A DNA stretch of 9,217 bases, from positions 1 through 9,217 of the forward strand of contig JALVRY010000428.1 in NCBI GenBank assembly GCA_027024625.1, read 5' to 3'. The notes beneath the pieces were generated by a model. That model was not told the DNA's origin. It did not search any database and was given only the letters and a program-made list of their open reading frames with translations. Origin of the DNA: Thiotrichaceae bacterium. GTDB taxonomy: Bacteria > Pseudomonadota > Gammaproteobacteria > Thiotrichales > Thiotrichaceae. This document shows positions 5,586-9,217 of this stretch, piece after piece (within the stretch, counting starts at the first letter, position 1; every line of letters begins with the position of its first letter). Both the position numbers and the translations under genes were made by a program.

Positions 5586-8500
5586 ATGTTTTATCTAAAA
5601 CGTATTATTCAAATTTTGCTTTATGTTATCTTCTTTTTGAGTGCAACAATACAGGCAGATGATTCTGATATTTATTTTTCAGGGGATGTGGTTCGACCGA
5701 ATATTATGTTTGTGTTAGATGCCTCGGGAAGTATGAGTAGCCCTGTTCCTGGTGATTTACGAGGTCGAGATCGTTTGCAAGTATTGCAAGATTCATTGGA
5801 TGATGTACTAAGTAGTGCGTCACCCCTGTTAAATGTAGGGATGATGAGTTTCAGTGGGCATGATACAAAAGATTATGTAAATGGCCCTACCTTCCCTGTC
5901 TCACCTATTGATGATCCTGCCGAGCCTATCGTGCAATCGAATTTGTTGCCGTCTAGTTTACGAGTGTCTGGATATGAGTATCAGGGGATGTTTAGTGTGG
6001 CAGAAGATAATATCCCTGATCCAGCTAGTTCGACACAAACTGTTCGTGACTTTCTAAAAGAAGTGACTCGAGACCTAGATCATCAGCGTTATACTCCAAT
6101 TGCAGATTCACTCTATGAGTCGGCACGTTATTATCGTGGTGAAGAATTAGACTGGGGAAAACAGGTAGTTAAGCCAGATGGTGATAGAAGCGACCGACGA
6201 GCTGCTCACCCATCCACCTATTCAGGACAGTATTACCAACGTCGTACAGTAGCACCAGGTGCTTGTAGTACGCAGACGTGTATTGATAATGGTGGTAGTG
6301 GCTGCCCTGCAACAAAGACAAATTGTAGAGTAGTAACAACGCCTTGCTATAATGCAGGCTGTGGCACAAATTGTCAGCACCATATTGGGACATATCAGGA
6401 AAACTATTGCACAGCCTATCACTATGATCGGGAAGCTGGTGATTCGTGTATTTCATATGGAACACGTACTCGACACTATGATTATTGGCAATGTGATGAG
6501 GCAATTACGCAATGTGATTATCCTTATTGCTCCAATTCTTATGGTTCTTGGGAGGCACGAGGAAGAGTACCTAAGTACAACTCTCCCATCGCAGAAACCT
6601 GTCAAAAAAGTTTCACAGTACTACTTTCTGATGGAGCACCTGATGTACGAGGACGTTCAGCGACAGAGAAAGCAGCGGCAGAAGATAAAATAAAAACAAT
6701 GGTTGGGACAGGTAGCTGTAAAACCGTGGCTCAACATTTTTCAGAAGACCCAGAACTTGCTTCTTATCCAACAAATGCTCAATTAGAGGATGGCGTATGT
6801 GGGGCAGAGTTAACAGAATTCTTGGCAACAAGTGATCAAATTGCAGATACCACATTAGCGGATAAGCAAACAATAGCCACTTATACGATTGGTTTTGGCT
6901 TAACTCCTCATTCTAGTGCGGAAGGCTATTTAAAGTTGCTTGCGAAGAAAGGCGGAGGGGAATACTTTTCAGCGGGAGATGAGGGAAGCTTAGTTACGGC
7001 ATTTAACGATATTTTAGATGCCATTGGTTCTACGTCATCCTCCTTTTCATCACCAGTTTACTCAGTAAACAACGCAACCATGTTTTCACATACTGATGCG
7101 GTTTATATGCCTTTATTTGATGTGGGAAACTTTGTTCGAGGTGCTGGAAATCTTAAAAAGTTTAAAATAGACAGTAATGGTCAACTCGTTGGAAAAGGAA
7201 GCGGCCCCACATTATTTGGTGTGCCAAATATTGTTTCAGCCTTTGATGAGCAAGGGCGTTTTGAAACAGGCGTTTCAGACTTTTGGTCAAATACGGCAAA
7301 TGATAGTAAAGATGTCACGAAGGGTGGTGTTGCCAATCTATTAGACCCAAGTGTTCGCAAATTGTATTCCAACTTAACGGGGGATAATAATGTTAGTTTA
7401 AACGATGCTGCAAATCGTATAACGGTGGGCAATATTAATTCTAGCCATTTGCTTGAGCCAACACATCCTAACTTTGGTGATAACAGCTATAAAGATAAGT
7501 TGGTGAAATTTATTCAAGGCTATGAAAGTGATGGCACGACAGCTCGTCATCACATGGGTGATATTATGCACTCTAAGCCAGAGTTAGTTTCATACAATAA
7601 CTCAGATACAGCGGAGCAAATAATATTTGTTGGAACGAATGAGGGCTATTTACATGCATTTGATGCAACAACAGGACAAGAAAAGTTTGCCTTTATGCCC
7701 AAAGAACTTCTCAAAAATATTGATAAGCAGTTTCAAAATACCGAGCAAAGAGCACATGCCTATGGGCTTGATGGTGAAATTACAGTTTGGCGACATGATG
7801 AAAATAATGATGGAAAGATACGAGCGGCTGATAATGATTTTGTTCGTTTATTCTTTGGTATGCGTCGTGGTGGACGTAACATCTACGCCCTTGATGTAAC
7901 AGATATTGCCAATCCTAAACTTCTTTGGAAAATAAAAGGAGGGGTAGGTGATTTTTCTGAGCTAGGGCAAACATGGTCTAAGCCAACCTTAACTAAATTA
8001 CATTCAACAGATCCTGCAGATAACGGAAAGCTAATCAATGTACTTGTCTTTGGTGCAGGCTATGATCCAGCATTAGATGAGGAAAATGTAGCCACTCGTG
8101 TTGCGGATAGTATGGGAAGAGGTGTTTACATTGTTAATGCGGAAACAGGGCAGAAAATATGGTCGTGGACGGCAGGTGGCTCAGCGACAATTTATCATAG
8201 TGTGCCTTCCAATATCCGCACCTTGGATTTAGATAAAGATGGCTCTATTGATCGTCTTTACTTTGGTGATACAGGCGGTAATTTATGGCGAGCGGATTTA
8301 GATATTGATATTCGTGATGGAAATACAGATACACCAACGCCATCCTTATACGATATTAATAAGGCAAAAGTCACTAAATTTGCTGAATTAGGTGGTACGG
8401 GAGCAGACCTTAGAAAATTCTTTAACGAGCCAGATGTTAGCCTAGTTAAGCAAAAAGGGAGAAATGTCTTATTGATTAATATTGGCAGTGGTTATCGTTC

Positions 8501-9158
8501 TCGTCCACTTAACACGACGATACAAGACCGCTTTTACACACTGCTGGATGATAATGTTCGAGATTTGCCCTCTACACCACTCACAGTGATAGATGGAACA
8601 TTAGTTGATGTAACAACACTACCTACAGGTAAAACTATTGTTACCAAAAAATCAGAAGAAGAGGCGCTGGGGCATACCGTTAATGGTTGGTTTTATGAGC
8701 TACCGAATACAGGTGAAAAGGTCTTAGCCTCATCTCTGACCTTTTTAGGAAAAGTTATATTTACTACTTTTAGCTCAACAGGTGCAACTGGAGACCCTTG
8801 TTCTACACCGCCAAGCAGTGGGCGAGCCTACGTGTTAAATGTATTAACAGGGCAAGCTGCTTTAGATCTTAACCGAGATAATACGATTGATAGAACGGGT
8901 GATACTGATAAGTCAATAATTGCTGGAACAAATGAAATATTGGGTGTTCCTCAACTAGTCTTTCATGAGCCAAAGGCGGTAAATGGTGATCCTTGCTCTG
9001 CCACTGACTGTCACCAGTACGTTGACATTCGTGTTGGCAAAAAACTCACACCAATTGGTGATAAAAATAACAGTGATGATGCTACTCCTATTTCCAGTTT
9101 AAATATCGGTGAAATTCTGGTTCGAAGCTTTTGGCTAGACCAAAATGCAACGCGATAG
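5586..9158 (+). CDS. pilY1: Type IV pilus tip protein PilY1 with VWA domain
   Basis: PilY1/PilC-type tip adhesin and mechanosensor, exported by a Sec signal (hydrophobic 7-20, cleavage near IQA|DD at 24-25). A von Willebrand A domain runs from about 38 to 490, with MIDAS residues D45-A-S47-G-S49, Thr170 (RYTPIADS) and Asp349 (LLSDG). Inside it, residues 227-315 hold 12 cysteines. A linker with NFVRGAGNLKKF leads to the C-terminal beta-propeller (PF05567), recognised by HHMGDIMHSKPELVSY, VGTNEGYLHAFDATTGQ (from 682) and FGMRRGGRNIYALDVTD. Three EF-hand-like calcium loops are visible: D738-ENNDG, D881-LDKDGSID and D1094-LNRDNTID. The middle one matches the known calcium site of Pseudomonas PilY1, which controls pilus retraction. 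The RGD integrin motif of that protein is not seen. Length of 1190 is usual. The gene appears intact and closes the visible operon. Confidence 0.93.
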   Translation: MFYLKRIIQILLYVIFFLSATIQADDSDIYFSGDVVRPNIMFVLDASGSMSSPVPGDLRGRDRLQVLQDSLDDVLSSASPLLNVGMMSFSGHDTKDYVNGPTFPVSPIDDPAEPIVQSNLLPSSLRVSGYEYQGMFSVAEDNIPDPASSTQTVRDFLKEVTRDLDHQRYTPIADSLYESARYYRGEELDWGKQVVKPDGDRSDRRAAHPSTYSGQYYQRRTVAPGACSTQTCIDNGGSGCPATKTNCRVVTTPCYNAGCGTNCQHHIGTYQENYCTAYHYDREAGDSCISYGTRTRHYDYWQCDEAITQCDYPYCSNSYGSWEARGRVPKYNSPIAETCQKSFTVLLSDGAPDVRGRSATEKAAAEDKIKTMVGTGSCKTVAQHFSEDPELASYPTNAQLEDGVCGAELTEFLATSDQIADTTLADKQTIATYTIGFGLTPHSSAEGYLKLLAKKGGGEYFSAGDEGSLVTAFNDILDAIGSTSSSFSSPVYSVNNATMFSHTDAVYMPLFDVGNFVRGAGNLKKFKIDSNGQLVGKGSGPTLFGVPNIVSAFDEQGRFETGVSDFWSNTANDSKDVTKGGVANLLDPSVRKLYSNLTGDNNVSLNDAANRITVGNINSSHLLEPTHPNFGDNSYKDKLVKFIQGYESDGTTARHHMGDIMHSKPELVSYNNSDTAEQIIFVGTNEGYLHAFDATTGQEKFAFMPKELLKNIDKQFQNTEQRAHAYGLDGEITVWRHDENNDGKIRAADNDFVRLFFGMRRGGRNIYALDVTDIANPKLLWKIKGGVGDFSELGQTWSKPTLTKLHSTDPADNGKLINVLVFGAGYDPALDEENVATRVADSMGRGVYIVNAETGQKIWSWTAGGSATIYHSVPSNIRTLDLDKDGSIDRLYFGDTGGNLWRADLDIDIRDGNTDTPTPSLYDINKAKVTKFAELGGTGADLRKFFNEPDVSLVKQKGRNVLLINIGSGYRSRPLNTTIQDRFYTLLDDNVRDLPSTPLTVIDGTLVDVTTLPTGKTIVTKKSEEEALGHTVNGWFYELPNTGEKVLASSLTFLGKVIFTTFSSTGATGDPCSTPPSSGRAYVLNVLTGQAALDLNRDNTIDRTGDTDKSIIAGTNEILGVPQLVFHEPKAVNGDPCSATDCHQYVDIRVGKKLTPIGDKNNSDDATPISSLNIGEILVRSFWLDQNATR

Positions 9159-9176
9159 TCGTGTGTTAATTTTCTA

Positions 9177-9203
9177 AGAGACCTTTCGAGCAAAGGCTTC
9201 TCT
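9177..9203 (+). terminator. Stem-loop after pilY1, possible weak terminator
   Basis: AGAGA-CCTTT (9177-9186) pairs with AAAGG (9192-9196) and TCTCT (9199-9203), with a 5-base loop and a 2-base bulge. It lies 18 bases after the pilY1 stop. No T-run follows (AAATAATT), so full termination is doubtful. It may stabilise the mRNA end or partly reduce expression of a downstream gene such as pilE, which would be outside the window. Confidence 0.4.
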
Positions 9204-9217
9204 AAATAATTATAAAT

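Noticed and set aside
6352..6693. Plus-strand frame of 113 codons inside pilY1
   Set aside because: It is an alternative frame within the VWA/cysteine-rich part of pilY1, whose own frame is continuous and shows family motifs.

Overview
The window looks like a piece of an AT-rich gammaproteobacterial chromosome. Two features suggest this: a ROK sugar kinase very close to Escherichia coli fructokinase Mak, and a Pseudomonas/Acinetobacter-type minor-pilin cluster pilV-pilW-pilX-pilY1. I cannot name the genus. The intergenic DNA is rich in small palindromic and hairpin repeats, which suggests a genome that tolerates many miniature elements. I see no transposase gene, CRISPR array, tRNA or rRNA.

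Layout. Bases 1-630 hold no convincing gene. They contain a full-length imperfect hairpin element (37-197), a near-perfect palindrome (410-456) and a second hairpin element (468-639). The second element's right end covers the stop codon of a minus-strand gene (631-1518) for a SUMF1/formylglycine-generating-enzyme-fold protein that lacks the catalytic cysteines. A divergent 64-residue hypothetical gene (1793-1987) follows on the plus strand, ending in a strong rho-independent terminator (2091-2121). Next comes mak (2219-3112), then an intergenic region with direct repeats, an inverted repeat and a third palindromic unit (3241-3290).

From 3360 to 9158 all genes run on the plus strand: pilV, pilW, pilX and a 1190-residue pilY1. 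In known systems PilV, PilW and PilX (with FimU and PilE) form a minor-pilin priming complex that, together with the tip adhesin/mechanosensor PilY1, starts type IV pilus assembly at the inner membrane and caps the fibre. FimU/FimT is not upstream of pilV here. PilE, usually downstream of pilY1, would lie beyond the window.

The most interesting points are: (1) a 12-cysteine insertion inside the VWA domain of PilY1; (2) a MITE-like hairpin flanked by CTAG between pilX and pilY1, which would be part of the operon mRNA; (3) the 10-mer AGTAGGAGTG, present four times and only in intergenic DNA or at its edge; (4) several long-hairpin miniature elements packed around the accessory genes.
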